Assembly: GCF_018128545.1 (NCBI RefSeq)
Contig: NZ_JAGSND010000010.1
Span: forward strand, 62,001-126,000
From: Sinanaerobacter chloroacetimidivorans
GTDB lineage: Bacteria > Bacillota > Clostridia > Peptostreptococcales > Anaerovoracaceae
Direction: 5' to 3'
DNA: 64,000 nucleotides
The notes beneath the pieces are model-generated. The model was not told where the DNA came from. It did not search any database and worked only from the letters and a program-made list of their open reading frames with translations. Positions within the stretch are counted from its first letter, which is position 1. Every line of letters starts with the position of its first letter. Positions 43,329-51,194 of the stretch are shown piece by piece. Made by a program: the position numbers and the translations under genes.

Positions 43329-44367
43329 AGCGGTAAAAGCGGTAGCCATTGTCGGAGCCTGCATGATTGCCGTAGGTATCCTGCTTGCAGGAGTGGGATA
43401 TATAACCGGCGGCAGCCAGTCCATTCATATCGGCAGAGACGGCATCCAGCTGTCGGACCGAAAAGGAACGATCTCTAACGGCAAGATGGAACGGTTTACA
43501 GATGATCTGGAGGCCTTTCATAATATCGATGCCGATCTGGGACAATATGATGTTGACCTGATTCCAAGCGATCATTACGGACTGGAGTATACGTATACCG
43601 GGAAAAAAGAAGATATCACCTATCAGGTTGAAAATGACACTTTAATTATTAAAGAAAAGGATCGTGTCAGTGTCAATATTGATGTTCTGGATTTTTCCTT
43701 CAGTAATGCAGACGGATATGTAATGAAAATTTACTATCCGAAGGAAACGAAGTTCGAAGAGGTAACGATTCATTGCAGCGCTGCGGATCTAACTTATGAA
43801 AAACTAGCAGCTGAGAAGCTGAACCTGGATCTGGATTTCGGAAGGCTCGACTTGCATGAAGTTACAGCCGATACCATTTCAGTGGAGATGAACAGCGGTG
43901 ATTGCAGTCTGGAGCAAATCTCAGGAGATAAACTGCATGTTGCCAACAGCTTTGGAAAGGTAACGCTGAAGAAGGGTTCTTTCAAGACAGTTGAGATCGA
44001 TGCCAACTCCGGTGATGTGGTGATTCAGGATACGGATGCTGAATCAGCAGACCTAAATCTTGATTTTGGAAAGCTCAGCGCCAAAAACTTTAAGACGAAG
44101 GGCTTAAAGTCTGAATCCAACAGTGGGGATGTCAATCTTCAGGGAGCCTTTTCCGGGCAAACGGAAGTAACATGCAGCATGGGAAAGGTAAGCGTTGATA
44201 CGGATATTCCAAAGGATCAATATTCCTATGAACTGAATACGGATATGGGATCTGTGTTTCTTGACGGGGATAAAGTGTCAGGGGTGACCTCCGGCACCGG
44301 AGGAAAGACGGATCATGTGATAAAAATAAAAGCAAATATGGGCGATATCCATTTAAACTTTAAATAA
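43321..44367 (+). CDS. DUF4097 family beta-strand repeat protein
   Basis: A 348-residue protein anchored by an N-terminal membrane helix (about residues 6-28). The rest is repetitive beta-structure with recurring ANSGDV-, NSFGKV- and LDFGKL-like turns (for example VEIDANSGDVVIQD, KSESNSGDVNLQG, ANMGDIHLNF), the DUF4097 right-handed beta-helix-like pattern. Its function is unknown; in other Firmicutes the PadR/DUF1700/DUF4097 trio is linked to envelope stress. Confidence 0.88.
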   Translation: MNKAVKAVAIVGACMIAVGILLAGVGYITGGSQSIHIGRDGIQLSDRKGTISNGKMERFTDDLEAFHNIDADLGQYDVDLIPSDHYGLEYTYTGKKEDITYQVENDTLIIKEKDRVSVNIDVLDFSFSNADGYVMKIYYPKETKFEEVTIHCSAADLTYEKLAAEKLNLDLDFGRLDLHEVTADTISVEMNSGDCSLEQISGDKLHVANSFGKVTLKKGSFKTVEIDANSGDVVIQDTDAESADLNLDFGKLSAKNFKTKGLKSESNSGDVNLQGAFSGQTEVTCSMGKVSVDTDIPKDQYSYELNTDMGSVFLDGDKVSGVTSGTGGKTDHVIKIKANMGDIHLNFK

Positions 44368-44378
44368 ATAAAAATAGG

Positions 44379-44425
44379 TGCCGAGGAATTCTGATAGAAA
44401 AGGATGACTCGGCAGCCTTCATTTT
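44379..44425 (+). terminator. Probable terminator after the DUF4097 gene
   Basis: Stem TGCCGAG/CTCGGCA (44379-44385, 44408-44414) with a long loop and a weak T-rich tail (CATTTTCC). Confidence 0.5.
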
Positions 44426-44591
44426 CCAGAGAAATTTCTTGATTTTGTTTAAAATTTCAATCTCTGATCGCAAAAGATGTGATATATTATATCTATTGGA
44501 AGAAATAGAACAAATATATAAGGAATGAAAAAATATCTGTAATGAAATACAGGAATGGAATACTGGTCGTGAAGATAAGGGGAGAGGGACG

Positions 44592-46676
44592 ATGAGAAAA
44601 AAAGTATCTTTTATACTTTTGGTTGTGATGATATTGTGTTCGGCATTTCCTTCATGGATTTTTGCCGAAGAACAGTCGAATCAGGGCCTGTATGCGGGAA
44701 TCAAGGAAGCGGCCCAGAAAAAAGCAGACACATTCGTTCAGGGCTACGGTGCCGTCAGCGTGCAATATGCGCTGATATCCGACGGTGAAATAGTACTGTC
44801 CGGTCACTCAGGAGTGCTCGATAGATCCGATAGAAGACCGATTACGGCGGAAACCATGTATGGAATCGGCTCTGTTAGTAAAATGTTTACCACAGCAGCT
44901 GTGATGAGGCTTTCCGATCAGGGGAAGATCCGGCTGGATGAGCCGGTTACGAGATATTTGCCGGACTTTACCATGGCAGATGAAAGATATTCTGAAATCA
45001 CGGTACGGATGCTTTTGAATCATTCATCGGGCCTGATGGGTTCCAGCTTTACCAATGCTTTTTTGCTGGGTGATTATGATTCCTCCGCGAAGGATTCATT
45101 GCTGGAAACGTTATCAACGCAGAGACTTAAGGCCGACCCCGGTGCATATTCGGTCTATTGCAATGACGGATTTACACTTGCCGAACTGATTGTTGAAAAG
45201 GTAAGCGGCATGAGTTTTACAGAATATATCCATCAAAATTTCATTGATCCTTTGGATATGGATCATACCAAAACACCGGCAGAGGAATTCGACCAGGAAC
45301 GGCTGGCCAAAACCTATCTGCAGGGCTTTTCGGACGCAACACCAAGAGATACGGTAACCGTTATCGGGACCGGAGGCATTTACTCCACTGCGGAGGATCT
45401 TTGCAGGTTCTCCCAAATCTTTATGAAAAAACCGGAAGGACAGGCAAATAACTTGCTGTCGGGAAAAACGGCAGCTTCCACCATGGAAAAAGAATATGAG
45501 AAGGGTATTTGGCCTGCAGGAGAAGATGGACTGCTTGGCTACGGACTGGGCTGGGATCATGTGAATGCCTTCCCCTTCAATCAGTATGAGATCCAGGCTG
45601 CCTATAAGGGAGGAGACACCTTGCTGTATCATGGGGCGCTGATTGTGCTGCCGGAATACAATATGGCTATGGCGGTGCTTTCTTCCTCCGGAGTAAGTAC
45701 TTACAGCCAGGCCTTTGCCCAAAGCATACTCCTGGAAGTTTTAAAAGCAGAAGGACATATTCCTGAGATCAAAGGAGATGTGGAAAGTGCTGAACCTGTA
45801 AAGGCGGAAATGCCGAAGGAGATGATAAATTTCTCCGGGCTCTATGCCAGTGGGGAGATGATCATGCGGGCGGAAATTTCTACGGATGGCAGCTTGTACG
45901 TTACCATACCCGCCATGCCCAGTTATCCTGTACAAAAGATGATTTATACAGCGGAAGGCATTTTCAGGAATCAGGACGGCAGCGGTGCAATAGGCTTTGC
46001 AGTAGAGGAGAACGGCAAGACCTATATGATAAACAGGGGTTATAATCATATAGCGGGTTTGGGTCAGATAGCGGTGAATGAATATATGGCGCAAAAGACT
46101 GAACCTGTGAAGCTTACGGATTCCGCAGCCGCAGCCTGGGATTCCAGGAATGAAAAACTGTATTATGCTGTCAATGAAAAATATTCCTCACAAGCTTATG
46201 CAACGGAATTACCCATGGCCGGGATTGGATTTCTTGATGAGGCTCCAGGATATCTTGGCAGTGAAATTATCACAGATGAAAATAATGCCAGAGCTTTTGT
46301 TGAAATACCCGGTACTGCAGGGCGAGATTTGAGCGACACCGGCTTTATGAAAGAAAACGGCAGGGAATATATGCTTCAGGGAAGTACCATACTAATTTCA
46401 GAAGACTACGTCACAGATCTCTATACGGCAGGAAACGCTGTCTGCACCATCGCAGAGGACGGATATGCAAGATGGTACCATGTAGGACCCAAAGATACGG
46501 GTAAAACAATGACGGTGGCCCTGCCTGAAAATGGTGCGGTGGCAGTCTATGACGAAGATCAGACCTGTATGGACTTTACCTGGATCACAGGCAATCATAC
46601 TCTGGAACTTCCGGAAAAAGGCATGGTAGTGTTTATCGGAGATCCTGGCGTACGTTTTGATATCAGCTGTCAATAG
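44592..46676 (+). CDS. Secreted serine hydrolase, class C beta-lactamase fold, with C-terminal extension
   Basis: A 694-residue exported protein; the signal peptide ends near FPSWIFAEE (about residue 26). The catalytic domain (about 30-400) has SVSK with nucleophile Ser94 and Lys97, Tyr189-Cys-Asn191 in place of the YxN motif, and a YHGALIVLPEYNMAM segment at the third motif. This family covers D-alanyl-D-alanine carboxypeptidase-like and esterase proteins. Roughly 290 further residues form beta-rich domains of unknown role. No partner gene is obvious; cell-wall or peptide processing outside the cell is likely. Confidence 0.82.
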   Translation: MRKKVSFILLVVMILCSAFPSWIFAEEQSNQGLYAGIKEAAQKKADTFVQGYGAVSVQYALISDGEIVLSGHSGVLDRSDRRPITAETMYGIGSVSKMFTTAAVMRLSDQGKIRLDEPVTRYLPDFTMADERYSEITVRMLLNHSSGLMGSSFTNAFLLGDYDSSAKDSLLETLSTQRLKADPGAYSVYCNDGFTLAELIVEKVSGMSFTEYIHQNFIDPLDMDHTKTPAEEFDQERLAKTYLQGFSDATPRDTVTVIGTGGIYSTAEDLCRFSQIFMKKPEGQANNLLSGKTAASTMEKEYEKGIWPAGEDGLLGYGLGWDHVNAFPFNQYEIQAAYKGGDTLLYHGALIVLPEYNMAMAVLSSSGVSTYSQAFAQSILLEVLKAEGHIPEIKGDVESAEPVKAEMPKEMINFSGLYASGEMIMRAEISTDGSLYVTIPAMPSYPVQKMIYTAEGIFRNQDGSGAIGFAVEENGKTYMINRGYNHIAGLGQIAVNEYMAQKTEPVKLTDSAAAAWDSRNEKLYYAVNEKYSSQAYATELPMAGIGFLDEAPGYLGSEIITDENNARAFVEIPGTAGRDLSDTGFMKENGREYMLQGSTILISEDYVTDLYTAGNAVCTIAEDGYARWYHVGPKDTGKTMTVALPENGAVAVYDEDQTCMDFTWITGNHTLELPEKGMVVFIGDPGVRFDISCQ

Positions 46677-46709
46677 GAGGTAAAAATTGGGATTTCGTAT
46701 CTTCTTTGA

Positions 46710-46779
46710 TTGCAAAAGAAACATAACTCAGATATAATAGATTCTAAAATCAAGTAGCTCTGCCTCAGGTAGAGCTACT
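46710..46779 (+). promoter_or_regulatory. Promoter and hairpin leader of the CynX/NimT-like gene
   Basis: TTGCAA (46710-46715), 17 bp and TATAAT (46733-46738). The transcript then carries a perfect 9-bp hairpin AGTAGCTCT/AGAGCTACT (46753-46779) with no U-tract, close to the ribosome site. Confidence 0.62.
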
Positions 46780-46803
46780 CATGCGTAGAGAGGTAATTTC
46801 CTT

Positions 46804-48024
46804 ATGGGCAGACCGGAATTTCAAAATTCAAAAAAAAGCGGCTGGCTTTTCATGACAGCAATCATATGCATCAGCTTTTCGCTGAGGGCACCAATGACCT
46901 CCATTGGACCGTTAGCGGGGCTGATGGGCGCGAGTTTAGGCGCCACCAATGGGTTTATAGGGTTTATTTCAACCCTTCCCCTGATTACTTTCGCTGTTTG
47001 TTCTCCAATGGTATCGTGGTTCAATGTCCGATTTGGATTGGGAAAGACCATGATGGCCGGATTGCTTCTGATCGTTCTTGGAGGGGTAATCCGGTCATAT
47101 GCCGGTATTGCGGGCTTGCTCATGGGCACCGCATTGGTAGGCATCGGAATATGTGTCGGAAATGTGCTGATTCCCAGTATCGTAAAACTAAAGTTTCCCC
47201 AGCAGATTGGAATCGTTACCGGCATCTATATCACAGCTATGGCTGCTTTTGCATCTATTGGAGCAGGAATCAGCTATCCCCTTGCAGAATCCGGATTGGG
47301 TTGGGAAAGGGTCTTGCTCGTCTGGTCGGGAGTAGCCTTCCTCGCTGTTTTAAGCTGGCTGCCGCACAGGAGCCTGGGGGAAGATGACAGAATAGAAGAG
47401 ATTGCACGAAAGAGAAATCGGAAAATTGGGCAGAATCATAAGAAAAAGAGTATTTGGAAGTCGCCGCTGGCATGGTATATCACTTTGTTCATGGGCCTGC
47501 AGTCTATTAACTTTTACTCCCTGACTGCATGGATTCCTTCCATTTTGCAGAGCTGGGGCATGGAACCGGAAACTACGGGATATATGGCTCTATGGTTTCA
47601 ACTGATTGGTATTCCAGCCTCCTTTCTTGCCCCTGTCATGGCCGCTAAATTGAAAAGCCAAAAACCCGTAGCGCTGGGGTCAGGGATTTTCTGTGTACTG
47701 GGGCTGGCGATGCTTTTGTATCGGCCTTCCGTCCCCTTCACCATGCTTGCTCTTCTATTGATTGCAAATGGCGGTGCTGCAAGCTTTGCCTGGTCCATGG
47801 CTATGGCGGGCTTAAAAGCCGATAATGCCGAAGAAGCAGCTTCCCTCTCGGGAATGATGCAATCCGTGGGCTACGCATTGGCTGCCATCGGCCCCACTTT
47901 ATGCGGTGTGCTTTATGATAAGGTCCATTCCTGGAATTTTGTCATTATACTTTTTATAGGGCTGGCCGTTATGATGCTTATCGTTGGAATACTGGCATCA
48001 AAAAAGGAGAAGCTATTTAATTAA
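46804..48024 (+). CDS. MFS transporter of the CynX/NimT type
   Basis: A 406-residue permease with about twelve membrane segments. Signatures of the cyanate/nitroimidazole transporter branch are SFSLRAPMTSIGPLAGLM near residue 25, GFISTLPLITFAVCSPMV and GIGICVGNVLIPSIVK. No cyanase gene is nearby. The substrate is unknown. The start follows AGAGAGG at 10 bp. Confidence 0.82.
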   Translation: MGRPEFQNSKKSGWLFMTAIICISFSLRAPMTSIGPLAGLMGASLGATNGFIGFISTLPLITFAVCSPMVSWFNVRFGLGKTMMAGLLLIVLGGVIRSYAGIAGLLMGTALVGIGICVGNVLIPSIVKLKFPQQIGIVTGIYITAMAAFASIGAGISYPLAESGLGWERVLLVWSGVAFLAVLSWLPHRSLGEDDRIEEIARKRNRKIGQNHKKKSIWKSPLAWYITLFMGLQSINFYSLTAWIPSILQSWGMEPETTGYMALWFQLIGIPASFLAPVMAAKLKSQKPVALGSGIFCVLGLAMLLYRPSVPFTMLALLLIANGGAASFAWSMAMAGLKADNAEEAASLSGMMQSVGYALAAIGPTLCGVLYDKVHSWNFVIILFIGLAVMMLIVGILASKKEKLFN

Positions 48025-48035
48025 ATAACGATGTA

Positions 48036-48044
48036 TGTTATACT
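48036..48044 (+). promoter_or_regulatory. Extended -10 promoter of metG
   Basis: TG-T-TATACT at 48036-48044 with a weak -35-like TTTAAT 17 bp upstream. Transcription would start near 48051, giving a leader of about 140 nt. Confidence 0.55.
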
Positions 48045-48063
48045 ATAGGGTAATTTAGCCGCC

Positions 48064-48164
48064 GGTTCCCAGCAGTGGAAATCTACAAATCGAAGATTTG
48101 TGATTTCCTTGCATAAGTTCGCCAACAATTTGATTCGCAAATTGGGCGAGCTGCTATACGAACC
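48064..48164 (+). ncRNA. Candidate branched structured leader RNA of metG
   Basis: Two closing helices, GGTTC/GAACC (48064-48068 with 48160-48164) and AGCAG/CTGCT (48071-48075 with 48151-48155), enclose two strong hairpins. Hairpin A is 48077-48108 (GGAAATC and ACAAATC paired around GAA). Hairpin B is 48120-48148 (CGCC and CAATTTG paired around ATTCG). This three-way-junction design is riboswitch-like, but I recognise no known class; no T-box sequence is present. It could instead be a mobile hairpin repeat. Confidence 0.5.
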
Positions 48165-48188
48165 CGGGCACGAAAGGATGAAAAAAGA

Positions 48189-50105
48189 ATGACGAAGAAA
48201 ACCTATTACATTTCAACACCTATTTATTATCCAAGCTCCAATCTTCATATTGGACATACCTATTGCACGGTAATGGCTGATGCCATGGCACGTTTTAAGC
48301 GTCTTGCCGGTTATGATGTCATGTTTCTGACCGGAACGGATGAGCATGGACAGAAGATACAGAAAGTAGCTGATGAAAAAGGGATGTCTCCGCAGCAGCA
48401 CGTGGATGAAATCGTAGAGGGTATTAAAGAATTATGGAAAACCATGGAGATTTCCTATGACGATTTTATTAGAACCACAGAACCTCGGCATATTAAAAGA
48501 GTTCAGAATATATTTATGAAAATGTACGAAAAGGGCGATATCTATAAAGGGGAATATGAAGGCTGGTACTGCACTCCCTGTGAGGCTTTCTGGACAGAAA
48601 CCCAGATAGAAGAGGGGAAATGCCCGGACTGCGGAAGACCGGTAGAGAAGGCGAAGGAATCTGCCTACTTCTTCAAACTTTCCAAATATCAGGACAGGCT
48701 GATCGATTTATTCGAGAATAATCCTGAATTTTTGCAGCCGGATACCAGAAGAAACGAAATGCTGAGCTTTGCCAGACAGGGACTAGAAGATCTATGCATT
48801 TCCAGATCTTCCTTTAACTGGGGGATCCCGGTGCCCATCGATGAAAAACATGTCATTTATGTTTGGCTGGATGCTCTTTCAAACTATATTACGGCTCTCG
48901 GATATCCTGATGAGCCGGAAAAATTTGATAAATATTGGCCATGTGACGTCCATTTGGTTGGAAAAGAGATTGTACGGTTCCATTCCATCATCTGGCCTGC
49001 TATGCTGATGTCTCTGGATGTTCCTCTTCCAAAGAAAGTCCTGGGTCATGGCTGGATTCTTCTGGAGGGCGGTAAAATGTCAAAATCCAGAGGAAATATC
49101 GTTGATCCTGTAAAACTCATTGAACGTTATGGAGTAGATGCTTTGAAGTACTTCCTGCTGAGAGAGTATACCTTTGGACAGGATGGATTGTACACCAACG
49201 AAGTGATGCTAAACCGCATGAATTTTGATCTGGCTAACGACCTTGGAAACCTGGTAAGCAGAACCGTCGCCATGATCGAAAAATATAACGGTGGGACGCT
49301 TCCTCCATTCAAAGGGGAAGGGGAATTCGATGCAGATTTAAAAGCGGTTGCATTAGGTGCTGCGGATAAGGTGGAAGCCTGCATGGATCGATTCAGCTTC
49401 AGTCAGGCTCTGGAGGAAATCTGGATCGTAGTAAGAAGAACCAATAAATATATAGATGAAACCATGCCTTGGGTATTAGCTAAGGATGAATCCACAAAGG
49501 ACAGACTGGATACGGTACTGCATAATCTGGCAGAAGCAATCCGGATTATATCCATTCTTATTTATCCGTTTATGCATACGACCTCAAAAGAAATCAGAAA
49601 ACAGCTGGGCATCTGGTATGCTGATGTAGCATGGGAGGATGCGTTCCGATTTAACATGATGAGCGGGGAAACGGTGAAGAAAGGTGATCCGATTTTCCCA
49701 AGACTTGATATTGAAAAGGAGCTGGAAGCGCTGGCTGCATTGAAAGACGAGCCTGCTGAACCGGAAGCAGCGCCTACGGAATTCAAACCAGAAATTACCA
49801 TCGAAGATTTTGAGAAAATTGACCTGAAGGTAGGAGAAATCCTGGAATGCAAAAAGCATCCCAAGGCAGATAAACTGTTGGTTTCCCAGGTAAAGATCGG
49901 AACGGATACCCGCCAGATCGTATCCGGCGTGGCAAAATATTATACACCGGAAGAGATGAAAGGCAAGAAGGTCATCGTCGTGGCCAACCTGAAGCCCATC
50001 AGTCTGAGAGGGGAAGAATCAAAAGGGATGATTCTCTTTGCCGATAACGGTGAAAAATTGGCTTTTGTGACGACTGATGCGGAGAATGGGAATTCGGTCA
50101 ACTAG
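48189..50105 (+). CDS. metG: Methionyl-tRNA synthetase
   Basis: A 638-residue class I synthetase. HIGH-type motif NLHIGHTYC near residue 20, a four-cysteine zinc knuckle (CTPCEAFW and CPDCGRP) near residues 127-147, and GGKMSKSRGN near 295. The C-terminal EMAP/tRNA-binding domain (about 535-638: FEKIDLKVGEILECKKHPKADKLLVSQVKIG) is fused, as in other long Firmicutes forms. The start follows AAAGGA. It is preceded by an unusual structured leader. Confidence 0.96.
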   Translation: MTKKTYYISTPIYYPSSNLHIGHTYCTVMADAMARFKRLAGYDVMFLTGTDEHGQKIQKVADEKGMSPQQHVDEIVEGIKELWKTMEISYDDFIRTTEPRHIKRVQNIFMKMYEKGDIYKGEYEGWYCTPCEAFWTETQIEEGKCPDCGRPVEKAKESAYFFKLSKYQDRLIDLFENNPEFLQPDTRRNEMLSFARQGLEDLCISRSSFNWGIPVPIDEKHVIYVWLDALSNYITALGYPDEPEKFDKYWPCDVHLVGKEIVRFHSIIWPAMLMSLDVPLPKKVLGHGWILLEGGKMSKSRGNIVDPVKLIERYGVDALKYFLLREYTFGQDGLYTNEVMLNRMNFDLANDLGNLVSRTVAMIEKYNGGTLPPFKGEGEFDADLKAVALGAADKVEACMDRFSFSQALEEIWIVVRRTNKYIDETMPWVLAKDESTKDRLDTVLHNLAEAIRIISILIYPFMHTTSKEIRKQLGIWYADVAWEDAFRFNMMSGETVKKGDPIFPRLDIEKELEALAALKDEPAEPEAAPTEFKPEITIEDFEKIDLKVGEILECKKHPKADKLLVSQVKIGTDTRQIVSGVAKYYTPEEMKGKKVIVVANLKPISLRGEESKGMILFADNGEKLAFVTTDAENGNSVN

Positions 50106-50131
50106 TTGTATTCTATTAAAAATATTTAAAA

Positions 50132-50206
50132 GCTAACCGACGGTTTGCTGTTATCTTGAAAAACTGCTCAAGGCTTTTCTTCAATAACCGCAGCCATCCG
50201 GTTAGC
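50132..50206 (+). ncRNA. 75-nt long hairpin between metG and tatD
   Basis: GCTAACCG (50132-50139) pairs perfectly with CGGTTAGC (50199-50206). Inside, a GCTGTTAT...TTGAA strand pairs with TTCAATAACCGC around a loop. There is no T-run after it, so it is not a standard terminator. It may be a processing site or structured leader of tatD. Confidence 0.45.
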
Positions 50207-50236
50207 GTATATGAATTATATGAAAGGAACCTCAAC

Positions 50237-51031
50237 ATGTTATTCGATTCCCATGCTCATATAAATAGTGAGCGTTACGATGAAAACCGGGATCAGCTCA
50301 TCGAGGCCATAGAAAAGGCCGGCATGTCTTATGTTATGGACATTGGCTTTGACCTGGCCAGTTCAGCCATGGCAGTGAAGCATGCACAACAATACCCCTG
50401 GTGTTATGCTGCTGTAGGCTGTCATCCCCACGATGCCAAGACCATGGATGAGGAAACGCTGGCAATGTTCAGGGGTCTTGCGAAAAAACCCAAGGTCAGG
50501 GCTATCGGTGAAATCGGGCTGGATTATTACTATAATCATTCGGAAAAAGAGGTCCAGCAATATTGGTTTCGCAAACAGATTCAATTGGCCTTGGAGATTT
50601 CCATGCCCATTGTCATTCATGATCGGGATGCAAATGATGATGTGATGAAAATTTTAAAGGAAGAAGGCGCTTTTAGCAATGAAAGAAGGAATCTGTCGGG
50701 AGATGCAAAGGTTCTTCTTCATTGTTACTCCGGAAGTAAAGAACTTGCCCGGCAATATGTAAAGCTGGGTGCCACCCTATCCATTGCCGGTCCTATTACT
50801 TATAAAAATGCAAGAAAAGGGATCGAGGTTGTTGAAGCAGTCTCCATGGAACATCTTCTCATCGAAACAGACTCCCCGTATCTTACACCAGAACCCTTTC
50901 GGGGGAAGACAAACCAGCCGCCTTACGTAGAATATACGGCCAGAAAGGTAGCGGAAATTAAGGGAATCTCTTATGAAGAGGTGGCCCGCATCACCTGCGA
51001 AAATGCGAAAAGATTCTTCGGAATTGATTGA
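50237..51031 (+). CDS. tatD: TatD family metal-dependent hydrolase (DNase)
   Basis: A 264-residue TIM-barrel metallohydrolase. Motifs: MLFDSHAHI (metal HxH), GCHPHDAKT, IGEIGLDYYYNHS (metal Glu), IVIHDRD, LHCYSGS and LLIETDSPYLTP (metal Asp). TatD proteins are 3'-5' exonucleases or DNases. The metG-tatD order is common in Firmicutes. ATG 50237 follows AAAGGA; an upstream in-frame ATG at 50156 lies inside the hairpin and is rejected. Confidence 0.93.
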   Translation: MLFDSHAHINSERYDENRDQLIEAIEKAGMSYVMDIGFDLASSAMAVKHAQQYPWCYAAVGCHPHDAKTMDEETLAMFRGLAKKPKVRAIGEIGLDYYYNHSEKEVQQYWFRKQIQLALEISMPIVIHDRDANDDVMKILKEEGAFSNERRNLSGDAKVLLHCYSGSKELARQYVKLGATLSIAGPITYKNARKGIEVVEAVSMEHLLIETDSPYLTPEPFRGKTNQPPYVEYTARKVAEIKGISYEEVARITCENAKRFFGID

Positions 51032-51058
51032 AAGAATAGGGGAAAAGCGACAATATTC

Positions 51059-51090
51059 GCTCCGGTTTGAAAAGAACCGGAGCTTTTTTT
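51059..51090 (+). terminator. Intrinsic terminator after tatD
   Basis: Perfect 9-bp stem GCTCCGGTT/AACCGGAGC (51059-51067, 51075-51083) followed by seven T. Confidence 0.93.
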
Positions 51091-51194
51091 GCGGAAAGCT
51101 AGAGGTTCATGACTGAAATTTCATCATTTCCCTTACAAGAAGTTACAAATCTACCCAACGGTACCATTTATACTAAAAAAAAGGGGTGATTGTG

